Shown here: positions 52,439-60,926 of the stretch, piece after piece | Position numbering within the stretch: the stretch's first letter is position 1 | Layout of the letters: each line of letters begins with the position of its first letter | The notes under the pieces: generated by a model | What the model saw: the letters and a program-made list of their open reading frames with translations, nothing else | Database searches by the model: none | Told to the model about the DNA's origin: nothing | NCBI GenBank assembly: GCA_965238215.1 | Contig: OZ250180.1 | Location: 2,294,001-2,358,000 of the forward strand | Length of the DNA: 64,000 nt | Reading direction: 5' to 3' | From: JAPULR01 sp965238215 | GTDB taxonomy: Bacteria; Chloroflexota; Dehalococcoidia; Lucifugimonadales; GCA-2712585 | Made by a program: the position numbers and the translations under genes

Positions 52439-54208
52439 CTATTCGTCGATGCGAACAAATCGAAGTCTGGGAACTATCAGCTGGGTGAGGTAGTAGTCCT
52501 TGATATGAGGCTTCACCAGAACGTACTGCTCACCGCTGTGCCACAGAGGAATCCAGGGGGCTTCGTCCACGATTATCTCTTCGGCTTGCTTGTAAAGATC
52601 GAACCGGGTGGCTTGGTCTCTCTCCGTGCGGGCCTGCTCCAACAGCCGGTCGACTTCCGAGTTGCTGTAACGGGTATGGTTGTTGCTGCTCTGGCTGTGG
52701 AACAGAATGTCCAGGAAGTTCTCCGGGTCCGGGTAGTCCGCAATCCAGGCTATCTGGAACATGTCGAAGCGACGCTTGTGAAGGTCCTGCAGATAAGTGG
52801 CGAACTCCGTCTGCTGGAACTCCACCTGCACTCCCAGCACCTCTTGCCAGGAATAGGTGATGCTCTCCAGATCCAGGTCCACCGATGCGCCGAACCCTCC
52901 CGCCACTGTTAGAATCATGGGATAGTCGCTGATGTTGTCGGCGTACTTGGACTCGCTGAGCAGCTGCTGGGCCTTCTCAGGGTTGTAGGTATATCCTGCA
53001 AGCTGGGCGTTGAAGGCCGGAAATCCCGGCGGCAGGATGCCCTTGGCGGGAGTCACCAAGTCTCCCAGTACCAGGCTGGCTATCTCCTGCCGGTTGACCG
53101 CGTAGTTGAGCGCCTGCCGGACTTTCACGTCGTCGAAGGGCGGCACGGTGGTGTTCATGCCGATGTAGCTGGTGCTGAAGGAAGGAAGCGCCCGCTGAAG
53201 ATCTGCGTTGAGGCTGTTGCTAGGGTCCAGCAGCCTATCCAGGTCGGCAATCCCGACGCCCGTAATGTCAATCTCGTCGTTCTCGTACATGAGCATGGAA
53301 GTGCCGCCGCTGAGGATCAGTTCCACCTGCTCCAGATAGGCCGGGCCCAAGTGGTAGTTGGGGTTCTTGGTTAGAATCAGCCTCTCCCCGGGGACGTACT
53401 CTGACAACATGAAGGGGCCGGAGCCATTGGGCTCCCGCACCCAGCGTCGGCCCGTCTCCACGTTCTCCCGGTCGAGGACGAAGGCGGTGGGGTAGGTGAG
53501 CTTGTAGATGAAGTAGGACTTGGGCTCGCTAATGGTGATTTCCAGGGTATGGTCGTCGATGACGCGAACCCCTTGCACGTCTCTGGCCTCGCCCCGCAGC
53601 TTCTCTTGCAGGCCCACGATGTCTCCCAGGTACTGGTCTACTACCAGCGACTCGGTGATCGCGTCGGCGGCCCTCTCCAGAGACCACTTGAAATCGTGGG
53701 CAGTGATGGGCTTGCCGTTATGGAAGACGGCGTTCTGCCTAATATGGAAGGTGTAGACCAGGCCGTCATCGCTCACGTCCCATCGTTCGGCCAGGTCCGG
53801 CACCACCTCCAAGTTTGGGCTGATGGTTACTAGACCGCCGAAGATCTCGATGATTATGGTCGCCGACGTGGCGTCCGTGGTTAGGTGGGGGTCCAGAGTC
53901 GGAGGGTCGGAGAAGAGACGACGCAGAACGCCCTTCTTCCTCTCCCTAGGGGTGTCGTCCTGGGGCGCTTCTGTGGGCGCCGCCGCCGTTACCCCGGCTG
54001 TCGGCGCTGCCGTTGCCCCGGGGGCCGTCGGCGCTGCCGTTGGTTCGGCCGTCGACGCTGGTGTGGATGCTGGCTCGCCGGTGGTGGGTCTAGGCCCGCA
54101 GGCCGTCATCGTCAGTGCCAACGCCAGCATGAGCACGGCGGCAAAGCTCAGCGCGATTGCGCCCTTTCGTACGAATCTCATCGATTTCATTGCTCCCAAG
54201 CTAATCAT
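52439..54208 (-). CDS. dppA: Peptide/oligopeptide-binding lipoprotein (family 5)
   Basis: A 589-residue solute-binding protein. The signal peptide ends in LTMTAC (lipobox); a low-complexity Pro/Ala/Thr linker (about 38-88) follows. The mature domain has TYTFHIRQNAVFHNGKPITAHDFKWSLERA and ends with a typical DEAPWIPLWHSGEQYVL. ATG 54208 with AGGAG nine bases upstream was chosen; internal ATGs at 54190 and 54181 are possible. It binds peptides or other ligands such as nickel or heme, outside the membrane, for DppBC. Confidence 0.88.
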   Translation of the reverse strand: MISLGAMKSMRFVRKGAIALSFAAVLMLALALTMTACGPRPTTGEPASTPASTAEPTAAPTAPGATAAPTAGVTAAAPTEAPQDDTPRERKKGVLRRLFSDPPTLDPHLTTDATSATIIIEIFGGLVTISPNLEVVPDLAERWDVSDDGLVYTFHIRQNAVFHNGKPITAHDFKWSLERAADAITESLVVDQYLGDIVGLQEKLRGEARDVQGVRVIDDHTLEITISEPKSYFIYKLTYPTAFVLDRENVETGRRWVREPNGSGPFMLSEYVPGERLILTKNPNYHLGPAYLEQVELILSGGTSMLMYENDEIDITGVGIADLDRLLDPSNSLNADLQRALPSFSTSYIGMNTTVPPFDDVKVRQALNYAVNRQEIASLVLGDLVTPAKGILPPGFPAFNAQLAGYTYNPEKAQQLLSESKYADNISDYPMILTVAGGFGASVDLDLESITYSWQEVLGVQVEFQQTEFATYLQDLHKRRFDMFQIAWIADYPDPENFLDILFHSQSSNNHTRYSNSEVDRLLEQARTERDQATRFDLYKQAEEIIVDEAPWIPLWHSGEQYVLVKPHIKDYYLTQLIVPRLRFVRIDE

Positions 54209-54323
54209 TCTTTTAACTCCTGATTCTAAATGAACCCAGTGAATGCTACAATACGTATATCATCCAGGCCAATACTCAGGGCTTCACGCCCAGAGATGCC
54301 GAATTCGACAACGGTTACAGCAG

Positions 54324-55706
54324 ATGTTTAGTCTTAGTCAATTTCACATCAAATCCCTCATCACTCTTGCCCTCTTGGCCGCCTTGGCCATGGTTGTTCT
54401 TGCCGGTTGTCAGGGACGACCGTCCGCCTCCGACGGGTCCAACCCGGAGCAGGTGGTGTGGGAAGGTTGGGCCGCCATCAAAGATTCATACGTTGACAGC
54501 AATTCTTTGGATTCCGAGAGCGTGGCAGGTGACATAATCGTCGGAATGCTGGATGCGGCTGAAAAGCCTCACTACCCATTCTTGACGGAAATGGCGGAGT
54601 ACCGACGCCGGCCGCCGGGATCGGTGCCCAGGGAGTTCGCAGACGTTTGGCGGGCCTGGCAGCTTTTCCGCCAGACCTGGCCAGAGGTGGACCCAGCCGT
54701 GCTGGCGGATGCGGCTCTCACAAGCATGATGGCTTCTTTGGAGAACGACGACCAGGTGAGTTCCTACCTGAACCCGGAGGACTATCAGCGCTCCCAAGAG
54801 GAAGAAAGGGAGGTTAGCTACCAGGGTGTCGGTGCCGTTATGAGTATGGAGGACGGTTCGTTGACCATAGTTTCTCTGATGAGCGACGCACCGGCCGAGA
54901 GGGCCGGCCTCCAGAGAAACGACGTAATCCTGGAAGTGGATGGCGCGCCGGTGAGCAGCAATGAGCTTTCCGACGCCACTGCCAACATTCGGGGACCGTC
55001 GGGCAGCCGGGTTACCCTTCTTATACAACGCCCCACGGAGACGGAACCCAGGGAGGTCAGCGTGACCCGCGGCATGGTCAATATCCCCTCGGTGGACATG
55101 TCCCTCCTGCCCAGCTCCGTCGGCTACCTCTATATTCAGGCCTTCTACAACCATACCCTGGACGAGGTGTTGGACGCCTTGGAGCTATTCAACGAACTGG
55201 AAACCCTGGGAATGGTCCTGGATCTTCGCAGCAACCGGACGGGATCCCTGGAGTTGGCTCGCGACGTGGCGGCCCAGTTCCTGCCCGACGGCCTCTTCTC
55301 CTACCAGATGGACAGTCAGCAGACCCGCACGGAGCTTCACCTGGCGGATGGGACCGCCGGCGTACTGGACGAGGACGTGAAGCTGGTGGTGCTGGTAAAC
55401 GAGGGCACTGCCGAGGCCGCCGAGGCCCTGGCCGGCGCCCTTCAAGACTCCGGCCGCGGCGTGGTCATGGGCGATCCTACGATGGGTAGAGGGTCCACCA
55501 ACAGCTACGTTACCCTCAACAACGGCGGCGCCCTCTACTTCCCGGTTTCCTACTGGTACACTCCCTCGGGCCAGGCCATCAGCGACCAGGGCATACAGCC
55601 GGACGTCGCTGCCTCTCTGAGCCAGGAGGACCTAATCCTAAACAGGGACAGCCAGCTACAACGGGCATATGAATACTTGGACCAATCCCTCCCAGCCTTC
55701 CGGTAG
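54324..55706 (+). CDS. S41 (C-terminal processing) protease homologue without catalytic residues
   Basis: A 460-residue lipoprotein: signal FHIKSLITLALLAALAMVVLAGC, a PDZ domain (about 175-260, MEDGSLTIVSLMSDAPAERAGLQRNDVIL), then an S41 core. The serine cluster expected in the nucleophile loop is NEGTAEAAE (359-367): the catalytic serine position is Glu364. The catalytic lysine position is Arg389 in PTMGRGS. The active homologue 3.2 kb away has Ser307 and Lys332 in the equivalent places, 25 residues apart as here. Probably a binding or scaffold protein. Start ATG 54324 was chosen over 54243 because it begins the lipoprotein signal; neither has a good ribosome site. Confidence 0.8.
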   Translation: MFSLSQFHIKSLITLALLAALAMVVLAGCQGRPSASDGSNPEQVVWEGWAAIKDSYVDSNSLDSESVAGDIIVGMLDAAEKPHYPFLTEMAEYRRRPPGSVPREFADVWRAWQLFRQTWPEVDPAVLADAALTSMMASLENDDQVSSYLNPEDYQRSQEEEREVSYQGVGAVMSMEDGSLTIVSLMSDAPAERAGLQRNDVILEVDGAPVSSNELSDATANIRGPSGSRVTLLIQRPTETEPREVSVTRGMVNIPSVDMSLLPSSVGYLYIQAFYNHTLDEVLDALELFNELETLGMVLDLRSNRTGSLELARDVAAQFLPDGLFSYQMDSQQTRTELHLADGTAGVLDEDVKLVVLVNEGTAEAAEALAGALQDSGRGVVMGDPTMGRGSTNSYVTLNNGGALYFPVSYWYTPSGQAISDQGIQPDVAASLSQEDLILNRDSQLQRAYEYLDQSLPAFR

Positions 55707-55771
55707 TAGAGTGTCATAGACTCCGTGACTCACGCCAACTTCGGAAACACTCTGGGATACGTGCAGGGCCT

Positions 55772-56521
55772 TTGCTTTACATAAATGGTCAAGCTGGACT
55801 ACTGTTGTCGAGCCTGCGGTTGACGAGGCCGCGACTGGCTGCGTCGATTGCGACCCTACTGATAGCGTTGACGTTCCTGGCGCTTCTCGCTGCCTGCGGT
55901 ACCGACGAAACCCCCACCCCGACCCCGACTCCCACGGAGGCAGCGCCTCTCCTCGGCGCCGAAGAGCATTTCCAGAGGGGCAATGCCTTCTACGAACAAG
56001 AGCTGCCGGGCGCCGCCATGCGGGAGTATCGCAGCGCCCTCCAAGTCGATTCCCAGCACGCCCCTGCCCGCGTCGGTTTAGGCAAGGCCCATGTCATGAG
56101 AAGCGAGTACGACGAGGCATTGGACCAGTTTCGGTATGCCCTACGTGTCGATCCCAACCTGGCTGAGGCGTATTTCGAGCGCGGCAAGGTCTATGGAACC
56201 CAGGCCAAGTTCACCCCGGCCATCCGCGACTTCGACAGGGCTGTCGAGCTTATCCCCGACAACGCCGTCGTCTACAACAGCCGCGGCTTCGCCTTTGTTG
56301 GTCAGGGCAAAATAGACGAGGCCATAGCCGATTTCGACATGGCCATCGAGCTTGACCCGGAGTTCGCCGACGCCTACGCCAATCGGGCCTTCACCCGCGC
56401 CGTCCAAGGCAAAGACGACGATGCGACGTCGGACGCGGAAAGGGCCATAGAGCTGGGTCTCAACGCCGATGCCATCATGGAAGAGCTCGAGGCAATTCGG
56501 AACTCCAGCCAGGCACCGTAA
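55772..56521 (+). CDS. TPR-repeat lipoprotein
   Basis: A protein of about 249 residues (start uncertain, several TTG codons). A hydrophobic signal ends in LLAAC, followed by a Thr/Pro linker of TPTPTPTPTEAAP type, then four to five tetratricopeptide repeats (about 65-235) with the typical pattern AYFERGKVYGTQAKFTPAIRDFDRAVELIPDN. Such lipoproteins assemble envelope complexes. It sits between the inactive S41 homologue and the transporter ATPases, suggesting a peptide-handling assembly. Confidence 0.78.
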   Translation: MLYINGQAGLLLSSLRLTRPRLAASIATLLIALTFLALLAACGTDETPTPTPTPTEAAPLLGAEEHFQRGNAFYEQELPGAAMREYRSALQVDSQHAPARVGLGKAHVMRSEYDEALDQFRYALRVDPNLAEAYFERGKVYGTQAKFTPAIRDFDRAVELIPDNAVVYNSRGFAFVGQGKIDEAIADFDMAIELDPEFADAYANRAFTRAVQGKDDDATSDAERAIELGLNADAIMEELEAIRNSSQAP

Positions 56522-56554
56522 AGTCCACGTCGAGAAAATTCTCCAAAATCACCC

Positions 56555-57544
56555 ATGCCCCCCCTTCTAGAAGTCCAGAATCTCCACACCTACTTCTACA
56601 CCAACGATGGCGTCGTTAAGGCTGTGAACGACGTTTCGTACCAGGTGGACGATGGGGAGACAATCGGTATTGTGGGCGAAAGCGGCAGCGGCAAGAGCGT
56701 CAGCGCCCTTTCCATTCTGGGCCTCGTGCCCTACCCGGGCCGCATCGTCAACGGGCGTATTCTTTTTCAGGGCGACGACCTTCTCACCCTCAGCCAGCGG
56801 GAGATGCAGCGGATTCGAGGTCGACGTATAGGCATGATCTTTCAGGAACCCATGACGTCTCTGAATCCGGTGTTGACCATCGAAAGGCAGTTGACGGAAT
56901 CCCTGGAAACCCACCTGGGAATGAGCAGGGCTGCCGCGAGAAGGCGGGCTGTCGAGCTTCTGGACCGGGTTGGAATTGCCGACTCCCACCAGCGGATCAA
57001 GGAACATCCCCACCGGCTCAGCGGCGGCATGAGGCAGCGGGTGATGATTGCCATGGCTCTGAGCTGCAATCCCAAGCTGATAATAGCCGACGAGCCCACC
57101 ACCGCGGTGGACGTTACCATTCAGGCACAGCTTCTGGAGCTGATGAAGAACCTGACCCGCGAGTTCAACGTGGCCCTCATCATCATCAGCCACAACATGG
57201 GCATCGTGGCCCGCTACGTGGATAGGGTCTTCATCATGTACGCGGGCAAGATTATCGAGCGCGGCCCCGTGGCCCAAACCTTTCGTTCTCCCCAGCACCC
57301 CTACACCTTGGGGCTGCTTCGCTCCATTCCCCGTTTGGACCTAGCGAAAAGGGAGAAGCTGGAGTCCATTGCCGGCCAACCGCCCGACTTGGCGCGGCTG
57401 CCAAAGGGTTGCGCCTTCATGGAACGTTGCACCTACGCTGTGGACCGCTGCGCCGAAGAAGTTCCAACCTTGGCTAGGGTTGGTCAAGACCAGTGGTCCG
57501 CCTGCTGGAATGCCCCAATCTCTGCCCCGATGGAGTCCGGTTAG
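56555..57544 (+). CDS. dppD: Peptide ABC transporter ATPase (DppD type)
   Basis: A 329-residue ATPase. Walker A GESGSGKSVSAL, Q-loop, signature LSGGMRQRVMIAMALS, Walker B LIIADEPTTAVDVT and the C-terminal oligopeptide-transporter extension with CxxxxxC (GCAFMERCTYAVDRC, an Fe-S or zinc-type cysteine set typical of the family) are all present. It powers DppBC encoded on the opposite strand more than 4 kb away. The next ATPase starts five bases after it. Confidence 0.92.
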   Translation: MPPLLEVQNLHTYFYTNDGVVKAVNDVSYQVDDGETIGIVGESGSGKSVSALSILGLVPYPGRIVNGRILFQGDDLLTLSQREMQRIRGRRIGMIFQEPMTSLNPVLTIERQLTESLETHLGMSRAAARRRAVELLDRVGIADSHQRIKEHPHRLSGGMRQRVMIAMALSCNPKLIIADEPTTAVDVTIQAQLLELMKNLTREFNVALIIISHNMGIVARYVDRVFIMYAGKIIERGPVAQTFRSPQHPYTLGLLRSIPRLDLAKREKLESIAGQPPDLARLPKGCAFMERCTYAVDRCAEEVPTLARVGQDQWSACWNAPISAPMESG

Positions 57545-57548
57545 AACA

Positions 57549-58595
57549 GTGAGCGCACCCCAAGAAACCCTCCTCCGGCTGCAAAATCTGAAGATGCACT
57601 TCCCCGTAACCTCCGGCATCTTCTTCCAGCGTGTTCAGGGTTGGATCAAGGCCGTGGACGGAGTTTCCCTCACCATCAGGCGCGGCGAAACCCTGGGCCT
57701 TGTAGGCGAGAGCGGGTGCGGCAAGACTACCCTGGGCCGGTGCGTCCTTCGGCTGTATAGGCCCACCGCCGGGCGGGTGGAGTTTGACGGCCAGGACATT
57801 ACCGAGTTGGGGAACAGAGCCTTGAGGCCTTTCCGACGGCGGATGCAGGTTATCTTCCAGGACCCCTACGCGTCGTTGAACCCGCGTATGACGGCGGGAC
57901 GGATAATCGGCGAACCCCTCGTCATCCACAAAACCATGACAAATAGAGAGGAGCAGCGTCAACGCGTTCTGGAACTGGCGGAAATCGTCGGCTTCCACCC
58001 GTCAATGCTCAACCGGTTCCCCCACGAGTTCAGCAGCGGCCAGCGGCAGCGTATAGGCATTGCCCGGGCGTTGGCTCTTAACCCGGAGTTCATCGTGGCG
58101 GACGAACCCGTTTCCGCCCTAGACGTATCTATTCAGGCCCAGATAATCAACCTGCTCATGGAACTTCAGCAGCAGCTGGGTCTTACCTACCTGTTCATTG
58201 CCCATGACCTTTCGGTGGTGCGCCACATCAGCGACCGGGTGGCCGTGATGTACTTGGGGCGCGTGGTGGAGTTGGCAGAAAGCAGCGCCATTTACTCTGA
58301 ACCGGCGCATCCGTACACCCAGGCCCTGCTTTCTGCCGTACCCATTCCGGACCCGCTGGTGGAGGCGGCCCGGGACCCAATCATCCTCCCGGGCGAAACG
58401 CCGAGGCCGCTGAATCCACCAAGCGGGTGCGTGTTTCATCCGCGTTGCCCCATTGCGGAGGAGCGGTGTTCCCAAGAGATTCCAGACCTGCGCGAGGTGA
58501 CTCCCGGCCATTGGACGGCTTGCCTGCTTGCCCCCGGCTACAACGAAGCGCCGCCGGTGGTTGAAGCCGCCGTAAGCGAACCTGACCCAGCGTAG
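57549..58595 (+). CDS. dppF: Peptide ABC transporter ATPase (DppF type)
   Basis: A 348-residue ATPase partner of DppD. GESGCGKTTLGRCVLRLYRP is Walker A, SSGQRQRIGIARALALNPEFIVADEPVSALDVSIQ the signature and Walker B, and the C-terminal family extension has GCVFHPRCPIAEERC. Start is GTG 57549, just past the stop of dppD; a far longer frame from 57369 overlaps dppD and was rejected. With dppA-B-C and dppD it completes the transporter. Confidence 0.92.
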   Translation: MSAPQETLLRLQNLKMHFPVTSGIFFQRVQGWIKAVDGVSLTIRRGETLGLVGESGCGKTTLGRCVLRLYRPTAGRVEFDGQDITELGNRALRPFRRRMQVIFQDPYASLNPRMTAGRIIGEPLVIHKTMTNREEQRQRVLELAEIVGFHPSMLNRFPHEFSSGQRQRIGIARALALNPEFIVADEPVSALDVSIQAQIINLLMELQQQLGLTYLFIAHDLSVVRHISDRVAVMYLGRVVELAESSAIYSEPAHPYTQALLSAVPIPDPLVEAARDPIILPGETPRPLNPPSGCVFHPRCPIAEERCSQEIPDLREVTPGHWTACLLAPGYNEAPPVVEAAVSEPDPA

Positions 58596-58625
58596 GTCTG
58601 AACAAAAGCGCAGCGCCCCCCAACA

Positions 58626-58662
58626 TGTCATTCTGAACGGAGCGCAGCGAAGTGAAGAATCT
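58626..58662 (+). repeat. Dispersed repeat copy D (37 nt)
   Basis: Reads TGTCATTCTGAACGGAGCG, then CAGCGAAGTGAAGAATCT. It differs from copy C (14166-14202, minus) at only about three positions. It is intergenic, just after dppF. Confidence 0.75.
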
Positions 58663-58713
58663 GCCAATAGCGATTGAAATTAGAAAAATCCCATTTTATT
58701 AAGATTTCCCAGC

Positions 58714-58741
58714 GGTTCGCACAATAGATGTTATGTTAGGT
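58714..58741 (+). other. dif-like XerCD site candidate
   Basis: Left arm GGTTCGCACAA, centre TAGATG, right arm TTATGTTAGGT. Compared with the E. coli dif site, 21 of 28 positions agree, including TTATGTTA in the XerD arm. It lies in the 335-bp gap between dppF and the S41 gene. A second inverted TTATGTCAACA is present at 58759-58771 on the minus strand. Confidence 0.4.
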
Positions 58742-58775
58742 CAATGCCCCTTTTGGGGCCTGTTGACATAACATC
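58727..58775. repeat. Long inverted repeat overlapping the dif-like site
   Basis: GATGTTATGT (58727-58736) and ACATAACATC (58766-58775) pair perfectly. An inner GCCCC/GGGGC stem (58746-58759) closes on TTTT. The 49-bp palindrome could form a single-strand hairpin. No strong T run follows, so it does not look like an ordinary terminator. Confidence 0.7.
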
Positions 58776-58930
58776 GCCCCAATTTCGTCGAAAACTGGCC
58801 TTCCTCGAAATCGGTCATTTCTTTCTACAATCCGCAGCTGCCGCTGGCACGCCGCGCCATCCGTTAAGTCGGCTGGCACGCGTAATGGTACAATACCCTT
58901 GCTGCTCCATTGTTTCACCGAGGTTTGAAA

Positions 58931-60133
58931 GTGCCACGCCCAAAATCTTCAATCCTGCTCCTCATCTCCTTCAACGTCCTTGTCCTCGCCGCCGCCATAA
59001 TCGGCTGCAACTTCTTTGATCGGGACCCCAGCCCTCCCACCGAAGTCACCGCCCCTCTGCCCGATGAAGCGCCTCAGGAGTTCGGCGTTCTATTCGAAGT
59101 CTACTCCCACCTCCTCGAAGAGCACTATGACAGAGAAAATCTCACCGCTACCCAGCTGAGCCGTGGCGCTATTCGGGGGATGCTGGAAGCCCTTGATGAC
59201 GATCACGCAGCCTATCTGGACCCAGAGCTCTTCAGCTCGGAACTGGAGAGATTCCGTGGCACCTTCGAAGGCATTGGCGCCGAGGTCAGCATGAAGAACG
59301 GTCAAATCGTCGTGGTTGCTCCTATTCCCGACACGCCGGCGGAGGATGCGGGCATCAAGTCCGGCGACGTCATTCTGGAGGTCAACGGCCAGAGCATCGA
59401 GGGCCTTGGCGTCTACGACGTGGTGGCACTCATTCGAGGCCCCCGAGGAACCACTGTTGACCTTCTAGTTCTGCATCCCAAGGCCTCTTCGCCCACGTTA
59501 ATAACCATTACCCGGGGCGTCGTCAAAGTGCCCACCGTGGACTTTCGCATTCTCAGCGGCGGCTTGGCCCACCTAAAAGTTCAGTTTTTTGGTGAAAACA
59601 CTGCGGAAGAGTTTGGCAATGCCTTGGAAAGGGCGGAGCGGCTTAAGGCTAAGGGGTTGATTTTAGACCTGCGTAACAACCCGGGCGGGCGTCTGGATAC
59701 GGTGGTGGAAATGACCAGCCAGTTCTTGGACGAAGGGTTGGTGCTCTATCAGATAGATGGTCGTAAAGTACGGTCCGAGTATCCTGTCAAGGACGGCGCC
59801 AAGGCGCCGGACCTGCCCATGGTCGTGCTTGTCAACGAATTCAGCGCCAGCAGCAGCGAAATCATGGCCGGCGCCCTCCGTGATCATGGGCGCGCCCAGC
59901 TGGTGGGTTCTATCACCTTCGGAAAGGGCAGCGTCAATATCCAGCGGCCCCTCAGCGACGGCTCCGGCGTCTACTACAGCATCGCCCGCTGGTTCACCCC
60001 CAACGGCTCCCTCATCGAAGGAGATGGCATAGAGCCGGACGTGATGGTGGAGGCCGACAACGAGGGCATAGGGGACTTTCCGTTGGATCGGGCCATCGAA
60101 CTCCTCCAGGAAGCAACGGCCGTCAGCGGGTAG
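58931..60133 (+). CDS. ctpA: S41 carboxy-terminal processing protease
   Basis: A 400-residue membrane-anchored serine protease of the Ctp type. A hydrophobic anchor or lipoprotein-like signal ends near IIGC, then comes a PDZ domain (about 110-200, NGQIVVVAPIPDTPAEDAGIKSGDVILEVNG), and the S41 core has NEFSASSSE (302-310, nucleophile Ser307) and TFGKGSVN (Lys332). It cleaves the C-terminal ends of extracytoplasmic proteins. Start GTG 58931 has GAGG seven bases upstream; the TTG at 58910 was rejected. It ends directly against smpB, with no space. Confidence 0.88.
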   Translation: MPRPKSSILLLISFNVLVLAAAIIGCNFFDRDPSPPTEVTAPLPDEAPQEFGVLFEVYSHLLEEHYDRENLTATQLSRGAIRGMLEALDDDHAAYLDPELFSSELERFRGTFEGIGAEVSMKNGQIVVVAPIPDTPAEDAGIKSGDVILEVNGQSIEGLGVYDVVALIRGPRGTTVDLLVLHPKASSPTLITITRGVVKVPTVDFRILSGGLAHLKVQFFGENTAEEFGNALERAERLKAKGLILDLRNNPGGRLDTVVEMTSQFLDEGLVLYQIDGRKVRSEYPVKDGAKAPDLPMVVLVNEFSASSSEIMAGALRDHGRAQLVGSITFGKGSVNIQRPLSDGSGVYYSIARWFTPNGSLIEGDGIEPDVMVEADNEGIGDFPLDRAIELLQEATAVSG

Positions 60134-60592
60134 ATGATGAGTCGTCGAAAGGAAATAGCCGTCAACCGGCAGGCCTTCTACAACTATGAAGTGCTGGAAC
60201 GTTTCGAGGCAGGCATCCAGCTCACAGGCACCGAAATCAAGTCGATACGCGCCGCTCGCGTTGACCTACGTGGCGCTCACGCTCGCCTGGAAAACAACGA
60301 GCTGTGGCTCCACGGCATGCACGTTGCCCTCTATGATCCCGCCGGGCACAGCAACCACGACCCGAGGCGGCCCCGCAAGCTCCTGATGCGTAGGAGCGAG
60401 ATTGACGATATTGGGGGCAATATCTCCCAGAAGGGCCTGACTCTCGTCCCCCTTAAGCTTTATGTAAAGAACCACTGGGCAAAAGTCGAACTGGGCCTGG
60501 CCAAGGGAAAGCGGAGTTACGACAAGCGAAAGGCAATAATCGAGCGGGACAAAGACCGGGAAGCCCGCCGCGCCCTGCGCCATCTGGTCTAG
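60134..60592 (+). CDS. smpB: SsrA-binding protein
   Basis: A 152-residue OB-fold protein that delivers tmRNA to stalled ribosomes. YEVLERFEAGIQLTGTEIKSIRAARVDLRGAHARLENNELWLHGMHVALYDP and PRKLLMRRSEIDDI are typical, and the C-terminal basic tail KGKRSYDKRKAIIERDKDREARRALRH becomes helical on the ribosome. It directly follows the CtpA gene, and the tmRNA gene lies 335 bp downstream on the same strand, a common pairing. Start at ATG 60134 (or 60137). Confidence 0.95.
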   Translation: MMSRRKEIAVNRQAFYNYEVLERFEAGIQLTGTEIKSIRAARVDLRGAHARLENNELWLHGMHVALYDPAGHSNHDPRRPRKLLMRRSEIDDIGGNISQKGLTLVPLKLYVKNHWAKVELGLAKGKRSYDKRKAIIERDKDREARRALRHLV

Positions 60593-60738
60593 CCCGGGCT
60601 GCTGCCCAACCCCTACTGCCATCCGTCCCTTGCCTGAACTTCCCAATCCCTGTTAACCTCCCTCAACAAGCGCATGAACCTTAACAACGCAGCGTCCGTT
60701 CACGCATGGAGAATCCATTCGTTTGCCCTACTTTTTTG

Positions 60739-60841
60739 AAACGAGTCCCACGCCTGAAACGAATAATTTCAGACACGAATTGATACCGAGTCGATTACCA
60801 AAACGAGTCCATTTCACGCCTGACCTCGCCAAAACGAATCC
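60739..60841. repeat. Degenerate AAACGAGTCC direct repeats before ssrA
   Basis: AAACGAGTCC occurs at 60739-60748 and 60801-60810, each followed by CACGCCTGA (60749-60757, and after four extra bases at 60815-60823), and AAACGAATCC-like copies follow near 60757 and 60832. The spacing is irregular. The rest of this gap up to the ssrA promoter shows no gene. Confidence 0.5.
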
Positions 60842-60884
60842 CTGCAAACTGCCCACTATCCACCGCCTACTGTGCCATCGACCC

Positions 60885-60913
60885 TAGACAATTTGCATAT
60901 CGTAGCGGATAAT
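60885..60913 (+). promoter_or_regulatory. Predicted ssrA promoter
   Basis: TAGACA (60885-60890), 17-bp spacer, GATAAT (60908-60913). Transcription would start about seven bases before the mature tmRNA, whose 5' end RNase P then makes. Confidence 0.55.
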
Positions 60914-60926
60914 AACTATAGGACAT

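Noticed and set aside
57369..57548. Extended N-terminus of DppF
   Set aside because: This part overlaps the coding end of dppD and has no DppF similarity; GTG 57549 starts right at the conserved sequence.
60739..60841. CRISPR array
   Set aside because: Only two complete copies, uneven spacing, and no cas genes in the window.
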